In this document: piece after piece, positions 46,976-56,451 of the stretch
Position numbering within the stretch: position 1 is the first letter of the stretch
How the letters are laid out: every line of letters begins with the position of its first letter
From: Betaproteobacteria bacterium
GTDB taxonomy: Bacteria; Pseudomonadota; Gammaproteobacteria; Burkholderiales; Burkholderiaceae_C
Direction: 5' to 3'
NCBI GenBank assembly: GCA_947453725.1
Contig: CANGHH010000011.1
Span: 88,820-152,819 of the forward strand
DNA length: 64,000 bases
Position numbers and translations under genes: made by a program
The notes under the pieces: model-generated
Told to the model about the DNA's origin: nothing
The model's input: the letters and a program-made list of their open reading frames with translations, nothing else
Databases searched by the model: none

Positions 46976-47003
46976 TCGGGCTGCGGGCTGCGGGCTGCGG
47001 GCC
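46976..47003 (+). repeat. short tandem repeat CGGGCTG x about 4
   Basis: Three full copies and one partial copy of CGGGCTG in the gap between the ComEA-like and GT9 genes. Probably slippage; no known function. Confidence 0.6.
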
Positions 47004-47116
47004 ATTCTTCAATTCCGACCGGGCCGCGTCTTTCCCCCGCCAGACGGGCCGGCGGGGGACCCCCGAGCGGGTCACCCGGTCGGGGGTGAGTGCGCCGGGT
47101 GGCGCTGGCCGCGACC

Positions 47117-48076
47117 TCAGCCGATGGCCAGGGCGCGCCGCACGGCCTGGCTGACCGCTTCGGCGTCGGGCCATCCCGCCGCGCCTTGAACCGCTTGCAC
47201 CCCAGGCCCCCATGCGCGCCACAGCGCGGGGTCGCTGGGGCCCAGCACCGACACCAGCGGCGTCCCCACCGCCGCCGCCATGTGGCCTGGGCCGGTATCG
47301 TTGGCGACCATCAGCGCAGCGTCCTGCAGCAGCGCGGCGTAGACACCCAGACCGACGCCGCCCAGCACGGTGGCCGACCCGAAATGGGCCTGCGCCAGGG
47401 CTTCTTCCCCCGGGCCGGGGCAGACCACCACCGGCAGCCCGAAGTCACTCAACGTGCGCGCCACGAAGTCCGGGAAGCCAGGCCAGGTCTTGTCCTGCTG
47501 GGCCCAGGTGCCGCCGGCAAAAGGGCAGATGAAGATGCTGCGGGCGGGCAGGCTGTGGGCGGCACGCAGCGCCTGGGCCTGTGACCGGTCGTCGTCGCTG
47601 ACCAGCAGGCCGATGGACGTCGGCAGCGGAGCCGCCGCGCCGAGCAGCGCATCGCCCATCTGCCAGTACACCTGCAGCGCGTGCAGGCCGCGTGGCAGCG
47701 GCAGCGCGCGCGCCAGCAACAGGCTGCGGCCCTCGTGTGCGTGACCCAGGGCGCGCAAGCCGGCGGCACGGAACTCGAGCGCGCTGGAAAACGAATCGGG
47801 CAGGCACAGCGCGTTCACGCGTTGCTTGAATCCGGCATCGACGGCCAGCGATTGCGCCTTCAGGCGCCGCAGCAAGGCGATGCGCTCGCTCACCGTCTTG
47901 GGTAGCGCGTGCACGGCCCAGCCGTGACCAGCCAGCAATTCGCCGGCCCAGCCCTTGCCGATCAGTTGCAGGTCGAAGCCGGCCGCCTCCAGCCGGCGCA
48001 GCGTCGGCACGGCCAGCGTGACATCGCCGACCCAGTTGCGCAGGCGAACGATCAGCGGGCGGCGGGGTGGGGACAT
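47117..48076 (-). CDS. glycosyltransferase family 9 protein (heptosyltransferase-like)
   Basis: A 319-residue GT9 family enzyme. Marks are IVRLRNWVGDVTLAVPTLRRLE near the N-terminus, SIFICPFAGGTWAQQDKTWP, and the C-terminal ANDTGPGHMAAAVGTPLVSVLGP. It resembles ADP-heptose:LPS heptosyltransferases, likely WaaF-type, which build the inner core of lipopolysaccharide. The start MSPPRRPL at 48076 was preferred; MSADYV at 48100 is also possible. Divergent from the DUF4254 gene. Confidence 0.88.
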   Translation of the reverse strand: MSPPRRPLIVRLRNWVGDVTLAVPTLRRLEAAGFDLQLIGKGWAGELLAGHGWAVHALPKTVSERIALLRRLKAQSLAVDAGFKQRVNALCLPDSFSSALEFRAAGLRALGHAHEGRSLLLARALPLPRGLHALQVYWQMGDALLGAAAPLPTSIGLLVSDDDRSQAQALRAAHSLPARSIFICPFAGGTWAQQDKTWPGFPDFVARTLSDFGLPVVVCPGPGEEALAQAHFGSATVLGGVGLGVYAALLQDAALMVANDTGPGHMAAAVGTPLVSVLGPSDPALWRAWGPGVQAVQGAAGWPDAEAVSQAVRRALAIG

Positions 48077-48116
48077 GGTCGGCACATAATCTGCGCTCAT
48101 TCTGACAGCGCGCGCC

Positions 48117-48842
48117 ATGTCGACTGCCCTGGACCCTGAGCCTCTGCCCCCATCTTCCCCGTTGGTCCCCTTGCCGCCTGTGCCGCCTTGGCCCGGGTCC
48201 GGCGAGCTGCCCCTTGCCGCCACCGTGCTGGCCCTGCACGACAGCCTGCTGGCCCGCCCCGACTGGCCCCGTGCCCAGCCGCCCGCGGGCGATTCCGGCC
48301 TGTGGCATTGGGTGCACAGCAACCACCGCTTCAACAGCCTGCTGTGGGCCGAGGAAGACCTGGCGCGGCGCACCACCGTGGCCGATGCCGAGATCGCAGC
48401 CAACAAGCGCGCCATCGACGGCTACAACCAGGCGCGCAACGACGCCACCGAACGGGTCGACGAAATCCTGCTGCTGGCGCTGGGGCTGGTCGATGCCGAC
48501 TCGGCGCGCAGCGACGCGCCGCAGGCGCGGGTGCCCGCCGGCGCCCGGCTGAACAGCGAGACCGCGGGCAGCATGATCGACCGTCTGTCGATCATGGCGC
48601 TGAAGGCGCAGGCGATGCGCGCGCAGACGCTGCGCGGCGACGCCGACCACAGCCACCGCGCGGCCAGCCAGGTGAAGCTGGACCGGCTGCAGCAGCAGCG
48701 CGAAGACCTGGGTGGCTGCTTCGACGCCCTGCTGGCCGACGCCGCTGCGGGCCGCGCCTACTTCAAGGTCTACCGCCAGTTCAAGATGTACAACGACCCG
48801 CGCTTCAACCCGGTGCTGGTGGCCGAAGCCCGCCGCCGATGA
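48117..48842 (+). CDS. DUF4254 family protein
   Basis: A 241-residue soluble protein. The N-terminal 28 residues are Pro-rich; from about residue 60 the family sequence WHWVHSNHRFNSLLWAEEDLARR and a long helical C-terminal half follow, ending AYFKVYRQFKMYNDPRFNP. The family is uncharacterised but is commonly found next to heptosyltransferases. Its stop overlaps the waaC start (ATGA), so it is coupled to lipopolysaccharide core synthesis. Confidence 0.85.
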   Translation: MSTALDPEPLPPSSPLVPLPPVPPWPGSGELPLAATVLALHDSLLARPDWPRAQPPAGDSGLWHWVHSNHRFNSLLWAEEDLARRTTVADAEIAANKRAIDGYNQARNDATERVDEILLLALGLVDADSARSDAPQARVPAGARLNSETAGSMIDRLSIMALKAQAMRAQTLRGDADHSHRAASQVKLDRLQQQREDLGGCFDALLADAAAGRAYFKVYRQFKMYNDPRFNPVLVAEARRR

Positions 48843-49798
48843 GCTTGAAGCTGCTGATCGTCAAGACCTCGTCGATGGGCGACGTCGTGCATGCGCTGCC
48901 GGTCATCAGCGACATCCTGCGCCACCACGTCGGCGCGCAGATCGACTGGCTGGTGGAAGCACCCTATGCGGCCATTCCGCAGATGCACCCCGGCGTGCGC
49001 CGCGTGTTGCCCCTGCAGTGGCGCAAGTGGCGCCGCGCGCTGCTCAGCCGCAAGACCTGGACGGCGATGGGGGCCTTGCGCGATGAGTTGCGGCAGGCGG
49101 GCTACGACCGCGTGCTCGACTTGCAGGGCCTGCTGAAGAGCGCGCTGTGGGCGCGCCAGGCCGGTGCTTCGGTGCTCGGTTACGACGCCGACAGCGCCCG
49201 CGAACCCGCGGCGGCCTGGTTCTACCGGCATACCGCGCGTGTCGACAAGGCCTTGCAGGCTGTCCAGCGCTGCCGCGAATTGGCCGCGCTGCACCTGCGT
49301 TACAGCGCACCGACCAGCGCCCCGGACTTCGGCATCCGGGCGCCGGCGGCGACCTGGGCGCCGCGCGGCGGCGACTATGCGGTGCTGATTCCGAATGCCA
49401 GCCGGGCATCCAAGCATTGGCCGGAACGCCATTGGGTGGCGCTGGGCAATCGCCTGATGGAACGTGGCATGACGCCGGTCGTGCTGTGGGGCGCGCCCGA
49501 CGAGCAAAGCCTGGCCGAAAACATCGCCGCCAGTTGCGAGGGTGATGTGCCGCCTTTCCTGAAGGTCGGCGAGATGGCGGCGGTGCTGGCCGGGGCGCGT
49601 CAGGTGGTGGGGCTGGACACCGGCTTCACCCACCTGGCGGCAGCGCTGGGGCGGCCCACGCTGGGCATCTACTGCGACCACGATCCCGGCCTGGCCGGCA
49701 TCACCGGCCCGGGGCGCGTGGCCAGTATCGGCGGCAAGGGCCAGGTGCCCAGCCGCGGCGAGGTGCTGGCCTTGCTGAATGCGCAGCTCGGGCGCTGA
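48839..49798 (+). CDS. waaC: lipopolysaccharide heptosyltransferase I
   Basis: A 319-residue GT9 enzyme that adds the first heptose to Kdo of the inner core. MSLKLLIVKTSSMGDVVHALPVISDI and RVLDLQGLLKSALWAR are WaaC features; LIPNASRASKHWP and VVGLDTGFTHLAAALGRPTLGIYC form the donor site. Translationally coupled to DUF4254 by ATGA overlap. Together with the opposing GT9 gene it suggests both early heptose transfers are encoded here. Confidence 0.92.
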   Translation: MSLKLLIVKTSSMGDVVHALPVISDILRHHVGAQIDWLVEAPYAAIPQMHPGVRRVLPLQWRKWRRALLSRKTWTAMGALRDELRQAGYDRVLDLQGLLKSALWARQAGASVLGYDADSAREPAAAWFYRHTARVDKALQAVQRCRELAALHLRYSAPTSAPDFGIRAPAATWAPRGGDYAVLIPNASRASKHWPERHWVALGNRLMERGMTPVVLWGAPDEQSLAENIAASCEGDVPPFLKVGEMAAVLAGARQVVGLDTGFTHLAAALGRPTLGIYCDHDPGLAGITGPGRVASIGGKGQVPSRGEVLALLNAQLGR

Positions 49799-49825
49799 AG
49801 GCGTTGGCCGCGGCCCGGCCGTGGT

Positions 49826-50977
49826 TCAGAGGGCGTCGATGCGCTGCGGCGGGTAGCTGTCCCAGCTCAGGCAGCCGGGGCATTGCCAGAAATAGCGTTG
49901 GGCTTCGAAGCCGCAGGCGGCGCAGCGGTAGCGTTGCAGCGGGCCGGCGCTGCGCGCCAAGGCTTCGCGCATCGCCTGCCACGCTGGCGCGGTCCATGCC
50001 TCGGGGGGTAGGGCCAGCAGCATCTGCGCGGCCGACAGGCTCGGGTGCTCGCGCAACTGCGTCAGCAGCCGCGGCAGCTGCCCCGCCGCCGGCTCGCCTT
50101 CCAGTTCCTGCAGCGCCTGGAGCAGCTCCACGGCGGGTGTCTGCTCGAAGGCCAGGCTGAGCGTGGCCTGGGCCTGTGCGGTCCGCCCGCACAGCCGTGC
50201 GGCCTGCAGGTAGTCGCCGACGACCAGCAGAAAGGCCAGCGGGTGCGACATGCGCAGCGCGTCCCAGCTCTGCAGCGCGCCGGCCGCGTCGCCCCGGCGC
50301 AGCTGGCGCTGGCCGGTCAGCAGCAGGGGCCTGGTGGCGCCGGGTGCAGCCGCACGGGCGCGGGCCAGTGCAGCGTCGCCGGCGGCTTCGTCGCCGCGGG
50401 CATCGGCTTCCTCGCACAGCTCGCACTCGCAGTGGGCCATGCGCGCGGCGAAGGAGCCGCCGCCAGCCGCTTCCAGCTGGCGCGCCATGGCAACGGCCTG
50501 CGCCCAGTCGCGCGAGCGCTCGTAGAGCGACAGCAGGGCCAGTTGCGCATCGCCCTCGAAAGGTGTGCCCAGCAGCTCGCGCCAGGCCGCTTCGGCGCGG
50601 TCAAAGAGGCCGGCCTTCATATAGTCCTGCGCCAGCGCCTGCTGTGCGCGGTCCCGGTCGCCGATGCGCAGGTCCGATCGCCCGAGCAGGTGCTGGTGGA
50701 CGCGCACCGCGCGCTCGAATTCACCGCGGCGGCGGAACAGGTTGCCCAGCGCGAAGTGCAGTTCGGTGGTGTCGGGGTCGTTCTGCACGGCCTCGATGAA
50801 GGCGTCGATGGCCTTGTCCTGCTGCTCATTGAGCAGCAGATTCAGGCCCTTGAAGTAAGCGCGCGGCGCGTCCTGCCGTTCACGCTTGAGCTGACGCAGG
50901 TCGAAGCGCGAGGCGACCCAGCCCAGGGCGAAGGCCAGTGGCAGGCCGATCAGCAGCCATTGCAGCTCGAAGCCCAT
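49826..50977 (-). CDS. lapB: lipopolysaccharide assembly protein B
   Basis: A 383-residue inner-membrane protein: N-terminal anchor (MGFELQWLLIGLPLAFALGW), a series of TPR helices (about 60-330) and a C-terminal rubredoxin-like metal site, CAACG and CPGC. It coordinates LPS synthesis and assembly and, in E. coli, controls LpxC turnover. Neighbour to lapA, as is usual. Convergent with waaC, 27 bases apart. Confidence 0.95.
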   Translation of the reverse strand: MGFELQWLLIGLPLAFALGWVASRFDLRQLKRERQDAPRAYFKGLNLLLNEQQDKAIDAFIEAVQNDPDTTELHFALGNLFRRRGEFERAVRVHQHLLGRSDLRIGDRDRAQQALAQDYMKAGLFDRAEAAWRELLGTPFEGDAQLALLSLYERSRDWAQAVAMARQLEAAGGGSFAARMAHCECELCEEADARGDEAAGDAALARARAAAPGATRPLLLTGQRQLRRGDAAGALQSWDALRMSHPLAFLLVVGDYLQAARLCGRTAQAQATLSLAFEQTPAVELLQALQELEGEPAAGQLPRLLTQLREHPSLSAAQMLLALPPEAWTAPAWQAMREALARSAGPLQRYRCAACGFEAQRYFWQCPGCLSWDSYPPQRIDAL

Positions 50978-51003
50978 GCGGCGTCCTGGCGTTCCCGGTC
51001 AGC

Positions 51004-51318
51004 CTAGAGGCCGTCCCGCGGGGGGTGTTCGGGCGTGGCGTCGGACGGCACCGGCGAACTGGCCGAGGCGGTCGGCTTGGCCGAAGCCGGCGGGGCGTGG
51101 CGCCGGGCCAGCCGGCGGTGCCGCCACCAGGCCGGCACCATCGCCAGCACGCCGATGGCGCAGCCGGCGGCGAAGGCCACCAGCACCACGATGACCAGCG
51201 GTGCGTGCCATTCGGCGCCAAAGAACCAGTGCACGGTCGCCGACTGCTGGTTGTTCAGCGCGAAGGCAAACAGGGTGAAGAAGACGAAGGCCCGGAAGAG
51301 CCAGACGATCAGGCGCAC
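51004..51318 (-). CDS. lapA: LapA-domain membrane protein
   Basis: A 104-residue protein with two membrane helices (about 4-22 and 38-61; NNQQSATVHWFF lies between) and a Pro/Ser-rich cytoplasmic tail. Matches the LapA domain (DUF1049) family. It is between ihfB and lapB, with 26 bases to lapB, the common order. Confidence 0.92.
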   Translation of the reverse strand: MRLIVWLFRAFVFFTLFAFALNNQQSATVHWFFGAEWHAPLVIVVLVAFAAGCAIGVLAMVPAWWRHRRLARRHAPPASAKPTASASSPVPSDATPEHPPRDGL

Positions 51319-51321
51319 GAC

Positions 51322-51627
51322 TCAGGCGTTCTCTGCAGACGGCGGTGCCTGCGCGTCGACTGCCTCGCGCAGGGCCTTGCCCGGCTTGAAGTGGGGCACC
51401 AGCTTCTCGGGGATCACCACCTGTTCGCCGCTGCGCGGATTGCGCCCCAACCGGGGTGGGCGGCGGTTGATGCTGAAGCTGCCGAAACCGCGGATCTCGA
51501 TGCGATGGCCGCGCGCCAGGGCGTCGGACATCGCGTCGATGATGGTCTTGACGGCGAACTCGGTGTCGCGCTGGGTGAGCTGCGAGAAGCGCTCAGCCAA
51601 TCGGGTAACGAGGTCGGATCGGGTCAT
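51322..51627 (-). CDS. ihfB: integration host factor subunit beta
   Basis: A 101-residue DNA-bending protein of the HU/IHF family; starts [17 protein letters not shown] and has the DNA-clamp arm [22 protein letters not shown]. It bends DNA in replication, recombination and transcription, with IhfA as partner (elsewhere). It lies between rpsA and lapA, the standard order in this group. Confidence 0.96.
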   Translation of the reverse strand: MTRSDLVTRLAERFSQLTQRDTEFAVKTIIDAMSDALARGHRIEIRGFGSFSINRRPPRLGRNPRSGEQVVIPEKLVPHFKPGKALREAVDAQAPPSAENA

Positions 51628-51646
51628 GGGGGGCGACGTGAAGATG

Positions 51647-51678
51647 AAAACGCCGGGCCCGCATCAGCAGGCCCGGCG
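51647..51678 (-). terminator. intrinsic terminator-like hairpin between rpsA and ihfB
   Basis: On the minus strand a perfect 9-bp GC stem (CGCCGGGCC and GGCCCGGCG, loop of 10) is followed by TTTT. It follows rpsA and precedes ihfB, so it probably trims most rpsA transcripts while letting some reach ihfB. Confidence 0.7.
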
Positions 51679-51698
51679 CTTCCAAACCGGCGGGTCGT

Positions 51699-53414
51699 TT
51701 ACTCGCGGTTGTCCAGCTTGGCGCGCAGCAGGGCGCCCAGGCTGGTGGTGCCGGCGTTCTCACGCTCACTGGTCTGGCTCAGGCGCTGCATGGCCTGCTG
51801 CTCGTCGGCGTTGTCCTTGGCCTTGATCGACAACTGGATCGAGCGCATCTTGCGGTCGACGTTGATGACCATCACCGAGACATCGTCGCCTTCCTTCAGC
51901 ACGTTGCGCGCGTCTTCGACGCGGTCGCGGCTGATTTCGGAAGCGCGCAGGTAGCCGGTCACGTCGTCGTTCAGCTGGATCTCGGCGCCACGCGGGTCGA
52001 CCGACTTGACCTTGCCGTCAACCACCGCACCGCGGTCGTTCAGCGTGGTGAAGCTGGTGAACGGGTCCACGTCCAGCTGCTTGATGCCCAGGCTGATGCG
52101 CTCGCGCTCGACGTCGACGGCCAGCACCAGGGCTTCGACTTCCTGACCCTTCTTGTAGTTGCGCACAGCCGACTCGCCCGGCTCGTGCCAGGACAGGTCG
52201 GACAGGTGCACCAGGCCGTCGATGCCGGCGGTCAGGCCGATGAACACGCCGAAGTCGGTGATCGACTTGACCGGACCCTTGACCTTGTCGCCGCGCTTGA
52301 CCGTGGACGAGAACTCTTCCCACGGGTTGGCCTTGCACTGCTTCATGCCCAGGCTGATGCGGCGCTTGTCTTCGTCGATCTCGAGGACCATGACTTCGAC
52401 TTCTTCGCCCAGCGTGACGACCTTGGCTGGTGCGACGTTCTTGTTGGTCCAGTCCATTTCGGAGACGTGGACCAGGCCTTCGATGCCCGGCTCGATTTCA
52501 ACGAACGCGCCGTAGTCGGCGATGTTGGTGATCTTGCCGAACAGGCGCGTGCCGTTCGGGTAGCGGCGCGAAACGCCGTGCCACGGGTCGTCGCCCAGCT
52601 GCTTCAGGCCCAGCGAGACGCGGTTCTTCTCGGCGTCGAACTTCAGGACCTTGGCGGTCAGTTCCTGGCCGACAGTCACCACTTCGCTCGGGTGACGGAC
52701 ACGGCGCCAGGCCATGTCGGTGATGTGCAGCAGGCCGTCGATGCCACCCAGGTCGACGAAGGCACCGTATTCGGTGATGTTCTTGACCACGCCGTGGACG
52801 ATGGCGCCCTCGGACAGGGTTTCCAGCAGCTTGGCGCGTTCTTCGCCCATCGAAGCTTCGACGACAGCGCGGCGCGACAACACGACGTTGTTGCGCTTGC
52901 GGTCGAGCTTGATGACCTTGAATTCCATGGTCTTGCCCTCGTAGGGCGTCATGTCCTTCACGGGGCGGGTGTCGAGCAGGCTGCCCGGCAGGAAGGCGCG
53001 GATGCCGTTGACCAGGACGGTCAGGCCGCCCTTGACCTTGCCGCTGACCGTGCCGGTCACGAATTCGCCGGATTCCAGCGAGTTCTCGAGGCTCATCCAC
53101 GAGGCCAGGCGCTTGGCCTTGTCGCGCGACAGGATGGTGTCGCCGTAGCCGTTTTCGACCGCGTCGATGGCCACCGACACGAAGTCGCCGACCTGAACTT
53201 CCAGTTCACCCTGGTCGTTCTTGAATTCTTCGATGGCCACGTAGCTTTCGCTCTTCAGGCCGGCGTTCACCACGACGTGGTTGAACTCGATGCGCACGAC
53301 TTCGGCGGAAATGACTTCCCCGACGCGCATGTCATTGGATTTCAGCGACTCTTCAAACAGAGCAGCGAACATGTCTGCACCGCCGGCGGCGGTAACGGTT
53401 GTGATGACGGTCAT
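51699..53414 (-). CDS. rpsA: 30S ribosomal protein S1
   Basis: A 571-residue protein made of six S1 RNA-binding repeats, such as [28 protein letters not shown] and [27 protein letters not shown] (the latter about residues 355-385). Needed to bring most mRNAs onto the ribosome. The start [12 protein letters not shown] overlaps the aroA/cmk stop (ATGA), so its synthesis is tied to that enzyme. The ATG at residue 15 (MFAALFEES) is an alternative. Confidence 0.97.
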   Translation of the reverse strand: MTVITTVTAAGGADMFAALFEESLKSNDMRVGEVISAEVVRIEFNHVVVNAGLKSESYVAIEEFKNDQGELEVQVGDFVSVAIDAVENGYGDTILSRDKAKRLASWMSLENSLESGEFVTGTVSGKVKGGLTVLVNGIRAFLPGSLLDTRPVKDMTPYEGKTMEFKVIKLDRKRNNVVLSRRAVVEASMGEERAKLLETLSEGAIVHGVVKNITEYGAFVDLGGIDGLLHITDMAWRRVRHPSEVVTVGQELTAKVLKFDAEKNRVSLGLKQLGDDPWHGVSRRYPNGTRLFGKITNIADYGAFVEIEPGIEGLVHVSEMDWTNKNVAPAKVVTLGEEVEVMVLEIDEDKRRISLGMKQCKANPWEEFSSTVKRGDKVKGPVKSITDFGVFIGLTAGIDGLVHLSDLSWHEPGESAVRNYKKGQEVEALVLAVDVERERISLGIKQLDVDPFTSFTTLNDRGAVVDGKVKSVDPRGAEIQLNDDVTGYLRASEISRDRVEDARNVLKEGDDVSVMVINVDRKMRSIQLSIKAKDNADEQQAMQRLSQTSERENAGTTSLGALLRAKLDNRE

Positions 53415-55513
53415 GTGTTTCCTGGCTTGCCCGGGGTAGTTGAAAGCAGTGCGGGCGTGCTTGCGGCGGGTGCCGCGGTTGGGATGGCGAAAGGCTGGCG
53501 CTGCTGCCAGTGCCTCAGAACCAGTTCGACCGATTCCTCGATGCCCAGTTCAGAGTTGTCGATCAGCAGCGCGTCCTCGGCGGGCTTGCAAGGTGCAACC
53601 GGGCGGTTGGCGTCCCGTGCATCACGGGCTTCCAAGTCCGCGCGAAGGACAGCGATACTAGCCGGAATCCCTTTTGAAATCAATTGCTTATGGCGCCTCT
53701 CGGCACGCTTGGCGGGGCTCGCGGTGAGAAAGATCTTGAGCCTGGCGCCGGGGAAGACGACGCTGCCCATGTCGCGGCCGTCGGCCACCAGGCCCGGGGC
53801 GCGGCGAAAAGACAGTTGCAGGCCGTGCAGGGCGTCGCGCACGGCGGGGATTGCCGATACGCGCGACGCCAGCAGGCCGGTGCTTTCCAGCCGCAATTCG
53901 GCTGAAACTTCCTCGCCGCGCAGCCAGGCGCGGCTGCCATCGGGGCCGTGGCCGAAGCGCAGGTCGAGAAACTGCGCCACGCGGGCCACCGCGGATTCGT
54001 CTTCTGGCGTGATGCCGTGGCGCTGCGCGGCCAGGCCGGTGGCGCGGTAGAGCGCACCCGAGTCCAGCAGGTGGTAGCCCAGCGCGTCGGCAACGCGCGC
54101 GGCCAAGGTGCCCTTGCCGGACGCCGTCGGGCCGTCGATGCAGATCACCGGCACGGCTTCGGCGCTGGCGGTGGCCACGCCGAACAGGGCCTCGAAGTAG
54201 TCGGGAAAGGTTTTGGCGACGCACTTCGGGTCGAGGATGCGCACCGGCACCGGCGGCTCGGCGCCGGCCAGCGGGTTGAAGGCGGCCAGCGACAGGCACA
54301 TCGCCATGCGGTGGTCGTCGTAGGTGTGGACGGCGGCGGCCTGCCAGCACGTCGGTGCCCTCACCTCGATGAAATCGGGCCCTTCGACGACCTGGGCGCC
54401 GACCCGGCGCAGTTCGGCCGCCATCGCGGCGATGCGGTCGGTTTCCTTGACGCGCCAGCTGGCGATACCGGTCAGCCGCGTCGGCGTGTCGGCGTAGAGC
54501 GCCATCACGGCCAGCGTCATCGCGGCGTCGGGGATGTGGTTGCAGTCCAGCGTGATGCCAGCCAAGGGCCAGCGCCCGCGGTGGACTTCCAGCCAGCCCG
54601 GGCCGCTGCGGACCTGGGCGCCCATCGCCTCGGCGGCCTCGACGAAACGGATGTCGCCCTGGATCGAATCGCTGCCCACGCCCTCGATGCGCAGCGGCGC
54701 GCCGCCGTGCGCGGCGATGGCGCCCATCGCGATGAAGTAGGACGCCGACGAGGCGTCGCCCTCGACGTGGATGCTGCCGGGCGAGCGGTAGCGGCTGCCC
54801 TGGGCCATCGTGAAGCGCGCCCAGCCGTCGCGCCGGACCGCGATGCCGAAGCGCGCCAGCAGGTTCAGCGTGATGTCGATGTAGGGCTTGGAGATCAGTT
54901 CGCCCTGGACCTCGATCACGACGTCACGGTCCTGGGCCACCAGCGGCAGGGCCAGCAGCAGCGCGGTCAGGAACTGGCTCGACACGTCGCCGCGCACACG
55001 GATCGGCTGTGCCGTGGCGAGCTGACCGCCGGCCACGCCGTGCAGGCGCAACGGCGGGTAGCCGGGCGCGCCGAGCTCGTCGATGGCGCAGCCCAGGGGG
55101 CGCAGCGCATCGACCAGGTCGGCGATCGGCCGCTCGTGCATGCGCGGCACGCCGCTCAACTCGAAGCGGCCGCCCTGGGTGGTGGCCAGCACCGCCAGCG
55201 CGGCGGCCAGCGGGCGCATCGCGGTGCCGGCGTTGCCCAGGAACAGCGCGGCCTCGTGGACCTGCAGCCGGCCGGCGATGCCGGTCAGGTGCAGCACCGC
55301 GCCGTCGCGGCGCAGCGTGCAGCCCAGTTGCTGCAGCGCGGCCAGCATCACCGCGGTGTCGTCGCTGTCGAGCAGGTCGTGGACGGCAGTCGTGCCTTCG
55401 GCCAGCCCGGCCAGCAGCAGCACGCGGTTGGAAATGCTCTTGCTGCCGGGCAGGCGCACGGTGCCTGAAGCGCCGTCCAGCGGCGGCAGATCGAGAAAGG
55501 GAATGTCGTACAT
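53411..55513 (-). CDS. aroA/cmk: fused EPSP synthase and cytidylate kinase
   Basis: A 700-residue bifunctional protein. Residues about 1-440 are EPSP synthase ([47 protein letters not shown]), the sixth shikimate step. Residues about 450-680 are CMP kinase ([15 protein letters not shown]-loop, [22 protein letters not shown]), making CDP and dCDP. The two are separate genes in most bacteria, but this fusion is known in part of the Burkholderiales. The start at 55513 (MYDIPFLDL) is preferred over an ATG eight residues earlier. Its stop overlaps the rpsA start. Confidence 0.95.
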   Translation of the reverse strand: MYDIPFLDLPPLDGASGTVRLPGSKSISNRVLLLAGLAEGTTAVHDLLDSDDTAVMLAALQQLGCTLRRDGAVLHLTGIAGRLQVHEAALFLGNAGTAMRPLAAALAVLATTQGGRFELSGVPRMHERPIADLVDALRPLGCAIDELGAPGYPPLRLHGVAGGQLATAQPIRVRGDVSSQFLTALLLALPLVAQDRDVVIEVQGELISKPYIDITLNLLARFGIAVRRDGWARFTMAQGSRYRSPGSIHVEGDASSASYFIAMGAIAAHGGAPLRIEGVGSDSIQGDIRFVEAAEAMGAQVRSGPGWLEVHRGRWPLAGITLDCNHIPDAAMTLAVMALYADTPTRLTGIASWRVKETDRIAAMAAELRRVGAQVVEGPDFIEVRAPTCWQAAAVHTYDDHRMAMCLSLAAFNPLAGAEPPVPVRILDPKCVAKTFPDYFEALFGVATASAEAVPVICIDGPTASGKGTLAARVADALGYHLLDSGALYRATGLAAQRHGITPEDESAVARVAQFLDLRFGHGPDGSRAWLRGEEVSAELRLESTGLLASRVSAIPAVRDALHGLQLSFRRAPGLVADGRDMGSVVFPGARLKIFLTASPAKRAERRHKQLISKGIPASIAVLRADLEARDARDANRPVAPCKPAEDALLIDNSELGIEESVELVLRHWQQRQPFAIPTAAPAASTPALLSTTPGKPGNT

Positions 55514-55544
55514 GCGGTCGGCCGGTGGCCGGCTCAAAGAGGAA

Positions 55545-56435
55545 TCAGGACTTGGGTACGCCCGCCACCCGCGGCGCGCCCATCTGCCAGCTGGCGCGGC
55601 CTTCGGACGGTGCGCGGATCAGACCTTCCAGCGCGTCGACATTGCCTTCGCGGATCACGTGTTCCAGCGCGTCCAGCGCCTGGCGGAAGCGGCCGGACTG
55701 CTTCAGCACCTCTTCGCGGTTGGCCACCAGGATGTCGCGCCAGGTTTCGGGGCTGCTGGCCGCGATGCGCGTGAAATCGCGGAAACCCGGGCCGGCCAGC
55801 GACAGGAAGTCGCGCCCCGCCGGCTGGTTGACCACCGCGCTGAAGTAGGCGAAGGCCAGCAGGTGGGGCAGGTGGCTGACCGCGGCGAAAGCCGCATCGT
55901 GGTTTTCGGGCGTCATTTTCAGCACCTGCGCGCCAATGGCCGACCACACGTCGGTGGCCTTCTGCACCAGCTCGGGTGAGGTCTGCGCCAAAGGTGTGAT
56001 GATCACCTGGCGGCCCGCGTACAAGGCGCCGTCGGCATGTTGGACGCCCGAGACTTCCTTGCCGGTGATCGGGTGCGCCGGCACGAAGGAAGGCAGCCGC
56101 TCCCGCAGCACGCGGCGTGCGGCGTCGACCACGTCGCGCTTGGTGCTGCCGACGTCCATGAACAGCACGCCGGGCTCCATCGCGTGGCGGATGGCCTTGA
56201 AGGTGGTTTCGCTGGCGGCCACCGGCACGGCGATCAGCACGATGTCCGATCCCGACACCGCCAGCAGTGCCGATTCGGCGGCCACGTCGATGATGCCCAG
56301 CTTGCGCGCCTTCTCGGTCGTTGACGGCGACTTGCTGTAGCCGACCACGCGCTTGACCAGGCCGGCACGCTTCAGCGCCAGTGCGAAGCTGCCGCCCATC
56401 AAGCCGCAGCCGATGATGCCGAGTTGCTGAAACAT
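55545..56435 (-). CDS. tyrA: prephenate dehydrogenase (tyrosine pathway)
   Basis: A 296-residue NAD-dependent enzyme converting prephenate to 4-hydroxyphenylpyruvate. The dinucleotide loop is [26 protein letters not shown] and [15 protein letters not shown] are active-site regions. Starts MFQQLGII. Next to pheA with 16 bases between, in one leftward transcript. Confidence 0.94.
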   Translation of the reverse strand: MFQQLGIIGCGLMGGSFALALKRAGLVKRVVGYSKSPSTTEKARKLGIIDVAAESALLAVSGSDIVLIAVPVAASETTFKAIRHAMEPGVLFMDVGSTKRDVVDAARRVLRERLPSFVPAHPITGKEVSGVQHADGALYAGRQVIITPLAQTSPELVQKATDVWSAIGAQVLKMTPENHDAAFAAVSHLPHLLAFAYFSAVVNQPAGRDFLSLAGPGFRDFTRIAASSPETWRDILVANREEVLKQSGRFRQALDALEHVIREGNVDALEGLIRAPSEGRASWQMGAPRVAGVPKS

Positions 56436-56451
56436 GGGGGTCACGGGGCGT

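Noticed and set aside
46976..47003. CGGGCTG tandem repeats as a CRISPR-like or regulatory array
   Set aside because: No spacers and only 7-base units; most likely simple slippage.
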